From Cavia porcellus (Eukaryota > Chordata > Mammalia > Rodentia > Caviidae): a DNA stretch of 64,000 nt. Position 1 is the stretch's first letter; every line of letters begins with the position of its first letter. The position numbers and the translations under genes were made by a program. The notes beneath the pieces were generated by a model. The model was not told the DNA's origin, made no database searches, and saw only the letters and a list, made by a program, of their open reading frames with translations. Positions 52,441 to 64,000 of the stretch are shown here, in pieces. The DNA is taken from the NCBI RefSeq assembly GCF_034190915.1, contig NW_026947629.1, positions 496,001 to 560,000 of the forward strand, read 5' to 3'.

Positions 52441-55400
52441 GTGATGTTTTTCTCACTCCCACTAGTGAATCTAATGTAACACACACCCATACAATGCGCA
52501 CCACCCCGTGATGTTTTTCTCACTCCCACTAGTGAATCTAATGTGACACACACCCATACAATGCGCACCTCCCCGTGATGTTTTTCTCACCCCTACTAGT
52601 GAATCTAATGTGACACACACCCATACAATGCGCACCACCCCGTTATGTTTTTCTCACTCCTACTAGTGAATACAATGTGACACACACCCATACAATGCGC
52701 ACCACCCCGTGATGTTTTTCTCACTCCTACTAGTGAATCCAATGTGACACACACCCATACAATGCGCACCACCCCGTGATGTTTTTCTCACTCCTACTAG
52801 TGAATCCAATGTGACACACACCCATACAATGCGCACCACCCCGTGATGTTTTTCTCACTCCTACTAGTGAATGTAATGTAACACACAACCATACAATGCG
52901 CACCACCCCGTGATGTTTTTCTCACTCCTACTAGTGAATCTAATGTAACACACAACCATACAATGCGCACCACCCCGTTATGTTTTTCTCACTCCTAGTA
53001 GTGAATCTAATGTGACACACACCCATACAATGCGCACCACCCCGTGATGTTTTTCTCACTCGTACTAGTGAATACAATGTGACACACACCCATACAATGC
53101 GCACCACCCCGTGATGTATTTCTCACTCCTACTAGTGAATCTAATGTGACACACACCCATACAATGCGCACCACCCGGTGATGTTTTTCTCACTCCTACT
53201 AGTGAATCTAATGTGACACACAACCATACAATGCGCACCACCCCGTGATGTTTTTCTCACTCCTACTAGTGAATCTAATGTAACACACACCCATACAATG
53301 TGCACCACCCCGTGATGTTTTTCTCACTCCTACTAGTGAATCTAATGTAACACACACCCATACAATGCGCACCACCCCGTGACGTTTTTCTCACTCTTAC
53401 TAGTGAATCTAATGTAACACACACCCATACAATGCGCACCACCCCGTGATGTATTTCTCACTCCTACTAGTGAATCTAATGTGACACACACCCATACAAT
53501 GCGCACCACCCCTTGATGTTTTTCTCACTCCTACTAGTGAATCTAATGTGACACACACCCATACAATGCGCACCACCCCGTGATGTTTTTCTCACTCCCA
53601 CTAGTGAATCTAATGTAACACACACCCATACAATGCGCACCACCCCGTGATGTTTTTCTCACTCCCACTAGTGAATCTAATGTAACACACACCCATACAA
53701 TGCGCACCACCCCGTGATGTTTTTCTCACTCCCACTAGTGAATCTAATGTGACACACACCCATACAATGCGCACCACCCCGTGATGTATTTCTCACTCCC
53801 ACTAGTGAATCTAATGTGACACACACCCATACAATGCGCACCACCCCGTGATGTTTTTCTCACTCCCACTAGTGAATCTAATGTGACACACAACCATACA
53901 ATGCGCACCACCCCGTGATGTTTTTCTCACTCCTACTAGTGAATCCAATGTGACACGCACCCATACAATGCGCACCACCCCGTGATGTTTTTCTCACTCC
54001 TACTAGTGAATCCAAAGTGACACGCACCCATACAATGCGCACCACCCCGTGATGTTTTTCTCACTCCTACTAGTGAATCCAATGTGACACACACCCATAC
54101 AATGCGCACCACCCCGTGATGTTTTTCTCACTCCTACTAGTGAATCCAATGTGACACACACCCATACAATGCGCACCATCCCATGATGTTTTTCTCACTC
54201 CTACTAGTGAATGTAATGTAACACACACCCATACAATGCGCACCACCCCGTGATGTTTTTCTCACTCCTACTAGTGAATCTAATGTAACACACACCCATA
54301 CAAGGCGCACCTCCCCGTGATGTTTTTCTCACTCCTACTAGTGAATCTAATGTAACACACACCCATACAATGCGCACCACCCCGTGATGTTTTTCTCACT
54401 CCTACTAGTGAATCTAATGTAACACACACCCATACAATGCGCACCACCCCGTGATGTTTTTCTCACTCCTACTAGTGAATCTAATGTAACACACACCCAT
54501 ACAATGCGCACCACCCCGTGATGTTTTTCTCACTCCTACTAGTGAATCTAATGTAACACACACCCATACAATGCGCACCACCCCTTGATGTTTTTCTCAC
54601 TCCTACTAGTGAATCTAATGTGACAGACACCCATACAATGCGCACCACCCCGTGATGTTTTTCTCAATCCCACTAGTGAATCTAATGTGACACACACCCA
54701 TACAATGCGCACCTCCCCGTGATGTTTTTCTCACCCCTACTAGTGAATCTAATGTGACACGCACCCATACAATGCGCACCACCCCGAGATGTTTTTCTCA
54801 CTCCTACTAGTGAATCCAATGTGACACACATCCATACAATGCGCACCACACCGTGATGTTTTTCTCACTCCTACTAGTGAATCCAATGTGACACACACCC
54901 ATACAATGCGCACCACACCGTGATGTTTTTCTCACTCCCACTAGTGAATCTAATGTGACACACACCCATACAATGCGCACCACCCCGTGATGTTTTTCTC
55001 ACTCCTACTAGTGAATCCAATGTAACACACACCCATACAATGCGCACCACCCCGTGATGTTTTTCTCACTCCTACTAGTGAATCGAATGTAACACACACC
55101 CATACAATTCGCACCACCCCGTGATGTTTTTCTCACTCCCACTAGTGAATCTAATGTAACACACACCCATACAATGCGCACCACCCCATGATGTTTTTCT
55201 CACTCCCACTAGTGAATCTAATGTAACACACACCCATACAATGCGCACCACACCGTGATGTTTTTCTCACTCCCACTAGTGAATCTAATGTGACACACAC
55301 CCATACAATGCGCACCACCCCGTGATGTTTTTCTCACTCCCACTAGTGAATCTAATGTGACACACACCCATACAATGCGCACCTCCCCGTGATGTTTTGC

Positions 55401-55455
55401 TCACCCCTACTCGTGAATCTAATGTGACACACACCCATACAATGCGCACCACCCC
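52441..55455. repeat. 45-monomer type II HOR (3,015 bp), second copy
   Basis: It repeats the preceding 3,015 bp. Differences I found are A instead of G near 54,183 (CCCATG against CCCGTG) and CTCGTG instead of CTAGTG near 55,412, the second of which removes a SpeI site. All special markers of the first copy, including the clustered G38 changes and CACGCACCC, are retained, so those changes predate the duplication. Confidence 0.9.
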
Positions 55456-58400
55456 GTGATGTTTTTCTCACTCCTACTAGTGAATCCAATGTGACACACA
55501 CCCATACAATGCGCACCACCCCGTGATGTTTTTCTCACTCCTACTAGTGAATACAATGTGACACACACCCATACAATGCGCACCACCCCGTGATGTTTTT
55601 CTCACTCCTACTAGTGAATACAATGTGACACACACCCATACAATGCGCACCACCCCGTGATGATTTTCTCACTCCCAGTAGTGAATCTAATGTAACACAC
55701 ACCCATACAATGCGCACCACACCGTGATGTTTTTCTCACTCCCACTAGTGAATCTAATGTAACACACACCCATACAATGCGCACCACACCGTGATGTTTT
55801 TCTCACTCCCACTAGTGAATCTAATGTAACAGACACCCATACAATGCGCACCACCCCGTGATGTTTTTCTCACTCCTACTAGTGAATGTAATGTGACACA
55901 CACCCATACAATGCGCACCACCCCGTGATGTTTTTCTCACTCCTACTAGTGAATCTAATGTAACACACAACCATACAATGCGCACCACCCCGTTATGTTT
56001 TTCTCACTCCTAGTAGTGAATCTAATGTGACACACACCCATACAATGCGCACCACCCCGTGATGTTTTTCTCACTCCTACTAGTGAATACAATGTGACAC
56101 ACACCCATACAATGCGCACCACCCCGTGATGTATTTCTCACTCCTACTAGTGAATCTAATGTAACACACACCCATACAATGCGCACCACCCGGTGATGTT
56201 TTTCTCACTCCTACTAGTGAATCTAATGTAACACACAACCATACAATGCGCACCACCCCGTGATGTTTTTCTCACTCCTACTAGTGAATCTAATGTAACA
56301 CACACCCATACAATGTGCACCACCCCGTGATGTTTTTCTCACTCCTACTAGTGAATCTAATGTAACACACACCCATACAATGCGCACCACCCCGTGACGT
56401 TTTTCTCACTCTTACTAGTGAATCTAATGTAACACACACCCATACAATGCGCACCACCCCGTGATGTATTTCTCACTCCTACTAGTGAATCTAATGTAAC
56501 ACACACCCATACAATGCGCACCACCCCTTGATGTTTTTCTCACTCCTACTAGTGAATCTAATGTAACACACACCCATACAATGCGCACCACCCCGTGATG
56601 TTTTTCTCACTCCCACTAGTGAATCTAATGTAACACACACCCATACAATGCGCACCACCCCGTGATGTTTTTCTCACTCCCACTAGTGAATCTAATGTAA
56701 CACACACCCATACAATGCGCACCACCCCGTGATGTTTTTCTCACTCCCACTAGTGAATCTAATGTAACACACACCCATACAATGCGCACCACCCCGTGAT
56801 GTATTTCTCACTCCCACTAGTGAATCTAATGTAACACACACCCATACAATGCGCACCACCCCGTGATGTTTTTCTCACTCCCACTAGTGAATCTAATGTG
56901 ACACACAACCATACAATGCGCACCACCCCGTGATGTTTTTCTCACTCCTACTAGTGAATCCAATGTGACACACACCCATACAATGCGCACCACCCCGTGA
57001 TGTTTTTCTCACTCCTACTAGTGAATCCAAAGTGACACACACCCATACAATGCGCACCACCCCGTGATGTTTTTCTCACTCCTACTAGTGAATCCAATGT
57101 GACACACACCCATACAATGCGCACCACCCCGTGATGTTTTTCTCACTCCTACTAGTGAATCCAATGTGACACACACCCATACAATGCGCACCACCCCGTG
57201 ATGTTTTTCTCACTCCTACTAGTGAATGTAATGTAACACACACCCATACAATGCGCACCACCCCGTGATGTTTTTCTCACTCCTACTAGTGAATCTAATG
57301 TAACACACACCCATACAATGCGCACCTCCCCGTGATGTTTTTCTCACTCCCACTAGTGAATCCAATGTGACACACACCCATACAATGCGCACCACCCCGT
57401 GATGTTTTTCTCACTCCTACTAGTGAATACAATGTGACACACACCCATACAATGCGCACCACCCCGTGATGATTTTCTCACTCCCACTAGTGAATCTAAT
57501 GTAACACACACCCATACAATGCGCACCACACCGTGATGTTTTTCTCACTCCCACTAGTGAATCTAATGTAACACACACCCATACAATGCGCACCACACCG
57601 TGATGTTTTTCTCACTCCCACTAGTGAATCTAATGTAACAGACACCCATACAATGCGCACCACCCCGTGATGTTTTTCTCACTCCCACTAGTGAATCTAA
57701 TGTGACACACACCCATACAATGCGCACCTCCCCGTGATGTTTTTCTCACCCCTACTAGTGAATCTAATGTGACACACACCCATACAATGCGCACCACCCC
57801 GTGATGTTTTTCTCACTCCTACTAGTGAATCCAATGTGACACACACCCATACAATGCGCACCACCCCGTGATGTTTTTCTCACTCCTACTAGTGAATACA
57901 ATGTGACACACACCCATACAATGCGCACCACCCCGTGATGTTTTTCTCACTCCTACTAGTGAATACAATGTGACACACACCCATACAATGCGCACCACCC
58001 CGTGATGTTTTCCTCACTCCTACTAGTGAATCCAATGTGACACACACCCATACAATGCGCACCACCCCGTGATGTTTTTCTCACTCCTACTAGTGAATGT
58101 AATGTAACACACACCCATACAATGCGCACCACCCCGTGATGTTTTTCTCACTCCTACTAGTGAATCTAATGTAACACACACCCATAAAATGCGCACCACG
58201 CCGTGATGTTTTTCTCACTCCTACTAGTGAATCCAATGTAACACACACCCATACAATGCGCACCACCCCGTGATGTTTTTCTCACTCCCACTAGTGAATC
58301 TAATGTAACACACACCCATACAATGCGCACCACCCCGTGATGTTTTTCTCACTCCCACTAGTGAATCTAATGTAACACACACCCATACAATGCGCACCAC

Positions 58401-59006
58401 ACCGTGATGTTTTTCTCACTCCCACTAGTGAATCTAATGTAACACACACCCATACAATGCGCACCACCCCGTGATGTTTTTCTCACTCCCACTAGTGAAT
58501 CTAATGTGACACACACCCATACAATGCGCACCTCCCCGTGATGTTTTTCTCACCCCTACTAGTGAATCTAATGTGACACACACCCATACAATGCGCACCA
58601 CCCCGTTATGTTTTTCTCACTCCTACTAGTGAATACAATGTGACACACACCCATACAATGCGCACCACCCCGTGATGTTTTTCTCACTCCTACTAGTGAA
58701 TCCAATGTGACACACACCCATACAATGCGCACCACCCCGTGATGTTTTTCTCACTCCTACTAGTGAATCCAATGTGACACACACCCATACAATGCGCACC
58801 ACCCCGTGATGTTTTTCTCACTCCTACTAGTGAATGTAATGTAACACACAACCATACAATGCGCACCACTCCGTGATGTTTTTCTCACTCCTACTAGTGA
58901 ATCTAATGTAACACACAACCATACAATGCGCACCACCCCGTTATGTTTTTCTCACTCCTAGTAGTGAATCTAATGTGACACACACCCATACAATGCGCAC
59001 CACCCC
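55456..59006. repeat. 53-monomer type II HOR (3,551 bp), first copy
   Basis: It begins with one CC/G38 and two AC/G38 monomers, then GATGATTTT plus CCCAGTAG (55,660), A65 monomers, CAGACAC, a GT31-32/G38 monomer (about 55,890), GTTATG, TATTTC, CCCGG, AATGTGC, GACG with CTTACTAG, TCCAAAGTG (57,026), T63, a second GATGATTTT (57,466), CACCCCTAC monomers, TTTTCCTC, an A52/G65 monomer and a closing GTTATG/TAGTAG monomer. No monomer is shorter than 67 bp. Confidence 0.9.
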
Positions 59007-62000
59007 GTGATGTTTTTCTCACTCCTACTAGTGAATCCAATGTGACACACACCCATACAATGCGCACCACCCCGTGATGTTTTTCTCACTCCTACTAGTG
59101 AATACAATGTGACACACACCCATACAATGCGCACCACCCCGTGATGTTTTTCTCACTCCTACTAGTGAATACAATGTGACACACACCCATACAATGCGCA
59201 CCACCCCGTGATGATTTTCTCACTCCCAGTAGTGAATCTAATGTAACACACACCCATACAATGCGCACCACACCGTGATGTTTTTCTCACTCCCACTAGT
59301 GAATCTAATGTAACACACACCCATACAATGCGCACCACACCGTGATGTTTTTCTCACTCCCACTAGTGAATCTAATGTAACAGACACCCATACAATGCGC
59401 ACCACCCCGTGATGTTTTTCTCACTCCTACTAGTGAATGTAATGTGACACACACCCATACAATGCGCACCACCCCGTGATGTTTTTCTCACTCCTACTAG
59501 TGAATCTAATGTAACACACAACCATACAATGCGCACCACCCCGTTATGTTTTTCTCACTCCTAGTAGTGAATCTAATGTGACACACACCCATACAATGCG
59601 CACCACCCCGTGATGTTTTTCTCACTCCTACTAGTGAATACAATGTGACACACACCCATACAATGCGCACCACCCCGTGATGTATTTCTCACTCCTACTA
59701 GTGAATCTAATGTAACACACACCCATACAATGCGCACCACCCGGTGATGTTTTTCTCACTCCTACTAGTGAATCTAATGTAACACACAACCATACAATGC
59801 GCACCACCCCGTGATGTTTTTCTCACTCCTACTAGTGAATCTAATGTAACACACACCCATACAATGTGCACCACCCCGTGATGTTTTTCTCACTCCTACT
59901 AGTGAATCTAATGTAACACACACCCATACAATGCGCACCACCCCGTGACGTTTTTCTCACTCTTACTAGTGAATCTAATGTAACACACACCCATACAATG
60001 CGCACCACCCCGTGATGTATTTCTCACTCCTACTAGTGAATCTAATGTAACACACACCCATACAATGCGCACCACCCCTTGATGTTTTTCTCACTCCTAC
60101 TAGTGAATCTAATGTAACACACACCCATACAATGCGCACCACCCCGTGATGTTTTTCTCACTCCCACTAGTGAATCTAATGTAACACACACCCATACAAT
60201 GCGCACCACCCCGTGATGTTTTTCTCACTCCCACTAGTGAATCTAATGTAACACACACCCATACAATGCGCACCACCCCGTGATGTTTTTCTCACTCCCA
60301 CTAGTGAATCTAATGTAACACACACCCATACAATGCGCACCACCCCGTGATGTATTTCTCACTCCCACTAGTGAATCTAATGTAACACACACCCATACAA
60401 TGCGCACCACCCCGTGATGTTTTTCTCACTCCCACTAGTGAATCTAATGTGACACACAACCATACAATGCGCACCACCCCGTGATGTTTTTCTCACTCCT
60501 ACTAGTGAATCCAATGTGACACACACCCATACAATGCGCACCACCCCGTGATGTTTTTCTCACTCCTACTAGTGAATCCAAAGTGACACACACCCATACA
60601 ATGCGCACCACCCCGTGATGTTTTTCTCACTCCTACTAGTGAATCCAATGTGACACACACCCATACAATGCGCACCACCCCGTGATGTTTTTCTCACTCC
60701 TACTAGTGAATCCAATGTGACACACACCCATACAATGCGCACCACCCCGTGATGTTTTTCTCACTCCTACTAGTGAATGTAATGTAACACACACCCATAC
60801 AATGCGCACCACCCCGTGATGTTTTTCTCACTCCTACTAGTGAATCTAATGTAACACACACCCATACAATGCGCACCTCCCTGTGATGTTTTTCTCACTC
60901 CCACTAGTGAATCCAATGTGACACACACCCATACAATGCGCACCACCCCGTGATGTTTTTCTCACTCCTACTAGTGAATACAATGTGACACACACCCATA
61001 CAATGCGCACCACCCCGTGATGATTTTCTCACTCCCACTAGTGAATCTAATGTAACACACACCCATACAATGCGCACCACACCGTGATGTTTTTCTCACT
61101 CCCACTAGTGAATCTAATGTAACACACACCCATACAATGCGCACCACACCGTGATGTTTTTCTCACTCCCACTAGTGAATCTAATGTAACAGACACCCAT
61201 ACAATGCGCACCACCCCGTGATGTTTTTCTCACTCCCACTAGTGAATCTAATGTGACACACACCCATACAATGCGCACCTCCCCGTGATGTTTTTCTCAC
61301 CCCTACTAGTGAATCTAATGTGACACACACCCATACAATGCGCACCACCCCGTGATGTTTTTCTCACTCCTACTAGTGAATCCAATGTGACACACACCCA
61401 TACAATGCGCACCACCCCGTGATGTTTTTCTCACTCCTACTAGTGAATACAATGTGACACACACCCATACAATGCGCACCACCCCGTGATGTTTTTCTCA
61501 CTCCTACTAGTGAATACAATGTGACACACACCCATACAATGCGCACCACCCCGTGATGTTTTCCTCACTCCTACTAGTGAATCCAATGTGACACACACCC
61601 ATACAATGCGCACCACCCCGTGATGTTTTTCTCACTCCTACTAGTGAATGTAATGTAACACACACCCATACAATGCGCACCACCCCGTGATGTTTTTCTC
61701 ACTCCTACTAGTGAATCTAATGTAACACACACCCATAAAATGCGCACCACGCCGTGATGTTTTTCTCACTCCTACTAGTGAATTCAATGTAACACACACC
61801 CATACAATGCGCACCACCCCGTGATGTTTTTCTCACTCCCACTAGTGAATCTAATGTAACACACACCCATACAATGCGCACCACCCCGTGATGTTTTTCT
61901 CACTCCCACTAGTGAATCTAATGTAACACACACCCATACAATGCGCACCACACCGTGATGTTTTTCTCACTCCCACTAGTGAATCTAATGTAACACACAC

Positions 62001-62557
62001 CCATACAATGCGCACCACCCCGTGATGTTTTTCTCACTCCCACTAGTGAATCTAATGTGACACACACCCATACAATGCGCACCTCCCCGTGATGTTTTTC
62101 TCACCCCTACTAGTGAATCTAATGTGACACACACCCATACAATGCGCACCACCCCGTTATGTTTTTCTCACTCCTACTAGTGAATACAATGTGACACACA
62201 CCCATACAATGCGCACCACCCCGTGATGTTTTTCTCACTCCTACTAGTGAATCCAATGTGACACACACCCATACAATGCGCACCACCCCGTGATGTTTTT
62301 CTCACTCCTACTAGTGAATCCAATGTGACACACACCCATACAATGCGCACCACCCCGTGATGTTTTTCTCACTCCTACTAGTGAATGTAATGTAACACAC
62401 AACCATACAATGCGCACCACCCCGTGATGTTTTTCTCACTCCTACTAGTGAATCTAATGTAACACACAACCATACAATGCCCACCACCCCGTTATGTTTT
62501 TCTCACTCCTAGTAGTGAATCTAATGTGACACACACCCATACAATGCGCACCACCCC
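59007..62557. repeat. 53-monomer type II HOR (3,551 bp), second copy
   Basis: A repeat of the preceding unit at an offset of 3,551, with TCCAAAGTG at 60,577. Differences I found are CCCTGTG instead of CCCCGTG (about 60,882), GAATTC instead of GAATCC (about 61,783), CACCCC where the first copy has CACTCC (first-copy position about 58,870), and GCCCACC (about 62,481). Confidence 0.9.
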
Positions 62558-63830
62558 GTGATGTTTTTCTCACTCCTACTAGTGAATACAATGTGACACA
62601 CACCCATACAATGCGCACCACCCCGTGATGTATTTCTCACTCCTACTAGTGAATCTAATGTAACACACACCCATACAATGCGCACCACCCGGTGATGTTT
62701 TTCTCACTCCTACTAGTGAATCTAATGTAACACACAACCATACAATGCGCACCACCCCGTGATGTTTTTCTCACTCCTACTAGTGAATCTAATGTAACAC
62801 ACACCCATACAATGTGCACCACCCCGTGATGTTTTTCTCACTCCTACTAGTGAATCTAATGTAACACACACCCATACAATGCGCACCACCCCGTGACGTT
62901 TTTCTCACTCTTACTAGTGAATCTAATGTAACACACACCCATACAATGCGCACCACCCCGTGATGTATTTCTCACTCCTACTAGTGAATCTAATGTAACA
63001 CACACCCATACAATGCGCACCACCCCTTGATGTTTTTCTCACTCCTACTAGTGAATCTAATGTAACACACACCCATACAATGCGCACCACCCCGTGATGT
63101 TTTTCTCACTCCCACTAGTGAATCTAATGTAACACACACCCATACAATGCGCACCACCCCGTGATGTTTTTCTCACTCCCACTAGTGAATCTAATGTAAC
63201 ACACACCCATACAATGCGCACCACCCCGTGATGTTTTTCTCACTCCCACTAGTGAATCTAATGTAACACACACCCATACAATGCGCACCACCCCGTGATG
63301 TATTTCTCACTCCCACTAGTGAATCTAATGTGACACACACCCATACAATGCGCACCACCCCGTGATGTTTTTCTCACTCCCACTAGTGAATCTAATGTGA
63401 CACACAACCATACAATGCGCACCACCCCGTGATGTTTTTCTCACTCCTACTAGTGAATCCAATGTGACACACACCCATACAATGCGCACCACCCCGTGAT
63501 GTTTTTCTCACTCCTACTAGTGAATCCAAAGTGACACACACCCATACAATGCGCACCACCCCGTGATGTTTTTCTCACTCCTACTAGTGAATCCAATGTG
63601 ACACACACCCATACAATGCGCACCACCCCGTGATGTTTTTCTCACTCCTACTAGTGAATCCAATGTGACACACACCCATACAATGCGCACCACCCCGTGA
63701 TGTTTTTCTCACTCCTACTAGTGAATGTAATGTAACACACACCCATACAATGCGCACCACCCCGTGATGTTTTTCTCACTCCTACTAGTGAATCTAATGT
63801 AACACACACCCATACAATGCGCACCTCCCC
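62558..63830. repeat. Partial third type II HOR unit (19 monomers)
   Basis: It follows 59,610 onward at an offset of 2,948 (44 monomers), not the 53-monomer spacing, so the first nine monomers of the unit are missing. TCCAAAGTG lies at 63,525. It carries the G38 state in the TATTTC/C20 monomer near 63,331 where the 60.3-kb copy has A38. It ends at the T63 monomer (63,764-63,830), after which plain CT monomers follow instead of the CC/G38 monomer seen at 60,883. Confidence 0.88.
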
Positions 63831-64000
63831 GTGATGTTTTTCTCACTCCTACTAGTGAATCTAATGTAACACACACCCATACAATGCGCACCACCCCGTG
63901 ATGTTTTTCTCACTCCTACTAGTGAATCTAATGTAACACACACCCATACAATGCGCACCACCCCGTGATGTTTTTCTCACTCCTACTAGTGAATCTAATG
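63831..64000. repeat. Two CT monomers and a 36-base partial monomer at the window edge
   Basis: Plain T20/CT/A38 monomers at 63,831 and 63,898, then the first 36 bases of the next monomer from 63,965. The string after the T63 monomer resembles that after 43,664 and 51,2xx. The array clearly continues beyond the window. Confidence 0.9.

Larger units (their letters stand above)
1..64000. repeat. 67-bp tandem satellite array, 955 monomers
   Basis: The entire window is one head-to-tail array of a 67-bp monomer in a single orientation. Landmarks in each copy are a T5 run (monomer positions 7-11), ACTAGT (21-26), AATGT (33-37), ACACAC (41-46), TGCGCA (55-60) and CCACCCC (61-67). Register is kept from base 1 to 63,964, with 21 monomers of 66 bp and net zero other indels. 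The consensus has about 19 A, 22 C, 8 G and 18 T, so it is about 45% GC and strongly C-over-G skewed. Most copies differ from consensus at only one to four positions, chiefly 8, 12, 20, 22, 31, 32, 38, 46, 49, 52, 54, 63 and 65. No other element interrupts the array and both window edges lie inside it. Satellites of this kind usually form heterochromatin; location and function cannot be read from the sequence. The family and the species are not recognised. Confidence 0.99.

Noticed and set aside
1..64000. CRISPR array
   Set aside because: Repeats are contiguous 67-bp units with no unique spacers, differences are scattered substitutions, and there are no cas genes. The length and pattern are those of a eukaryotic satellite.
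1..64000. CENP-B box in each monomer
   Set aside because: The complement has CGGGG near the monomer joint, but the required A two bases before CGGG is a T and the upstream TTCG is absent.
1..64000. Hammerhead ribozyme, as found in some satellite RNAs
   Set aside because: The CUGAUGA core is missing on both strands. GTGATGT on the given strand resembles it but lacks the needed bases, and no correctly spaced GAAA core was found.
1..64000. Telomeric or subtelomeric TG repeat
   Set aside because: The GGGTGTGTGT stretch is only about ten bases in each 67-bp unit. There is no short telomere motif in tandem and no array end in the window.
1..64000. G-quadruplex arrays on the complement
   Set aside because: Each monomer has one G4 and one G3 run, plus a further G3 when position 20 is C. 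They are separated by more than ten bases, so the usual four-run, short-loop pattern is not met.
1..64000. Pol III promoter or tRNA-derived repeat
   Set aside because: The GATTCACTAG stretch on the complement is only weakly like a B box, no A box precedes it, and no cloverleaf can be drawn.

Overview
This window is satellite DNA from end to end. It holds 955 complete head-to-tail copies of a roughly 67-bp monomer plus a 36-base partial copy, with no unique sequence, gene, RNA gene or transposon. Taking position 1 as the start of a monomer, the array stays in register to base 63,964. Total length is 955 x 67 minus 21, and 21 monomers of 66 bp account exactly for the deficit. All copies lie in the same orientation. 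The consensus monomer is about 45% GC, with a strong base skew (about 22 C to 8 G on the given strand). A gene-free array of this size points to a eukaryotic nuclear chromosome in heterochromatin (centromeric, pericentromeric, subtelomeric or an interstitial block), probably from a long-read assembly. I do not recognise the satellite family and cannot name the species.

Monomer coordinates used throughout: T-run at 7-11; ACTAGT (SpeI site) at 21-26; variable dinucleotide at 31-32 (CT, CC, GT or AC; rarely CG or GC); A/G at 38; ACACAC at 41-46; A/G at 49; A/C at 52; A/G at 54; TGCGCA at 55-60; CCACCCC at 61-67. Variants at these and a few other positions are not scattered. They form haplotype strings that recur over thousands of bases, so the array is built of higher-order repeats (HORs).

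Layout. Type I HOR units fill most of 1-22,499 and recur at 29,401-36,964. They carry the two inherited 66-bp monomers and, when full length, a block of GT/G49/G54 monomers. Spacing between successive units runs from 29 to 126 monomers. Type II HORs, rich in G38 and AC31-32 monomers, fill 22,500-29,400 and 36,965 to the end, with local periods of 43, 44, 45, 53 and 70 monomers. On top of this lies a very recent tandem macro-duplication: 14,935-29,400 (216 monomers) is repeated as 29,401-43,864 with only about a dozen differences. Smaller recent tandem duplications are a 13-monomer pair at 8.8-10.5 kb, a 45-monomer pair at 49.4-55.5 kb and a 53-monomer pair at 55.5-62.6 kb.

The short reverse-strand reading frames here are by-products of the repeat: 67 is 3x22+1, so frame rotates each monomer and a stop follows within about three copies. 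They exceed about 75 codons only across a 66-bp monomer. The sequence gives no sign of a protein-coding or defence system. Its interest lies in the nested repeat architecture, the traces of unequal exchange (chimeric monomers), the tight length constraint, and variable sites that create or destroy short palindromes. All comparisons were made by eye; identity statements are estimates from marker variants and offsets, not computed alignments.
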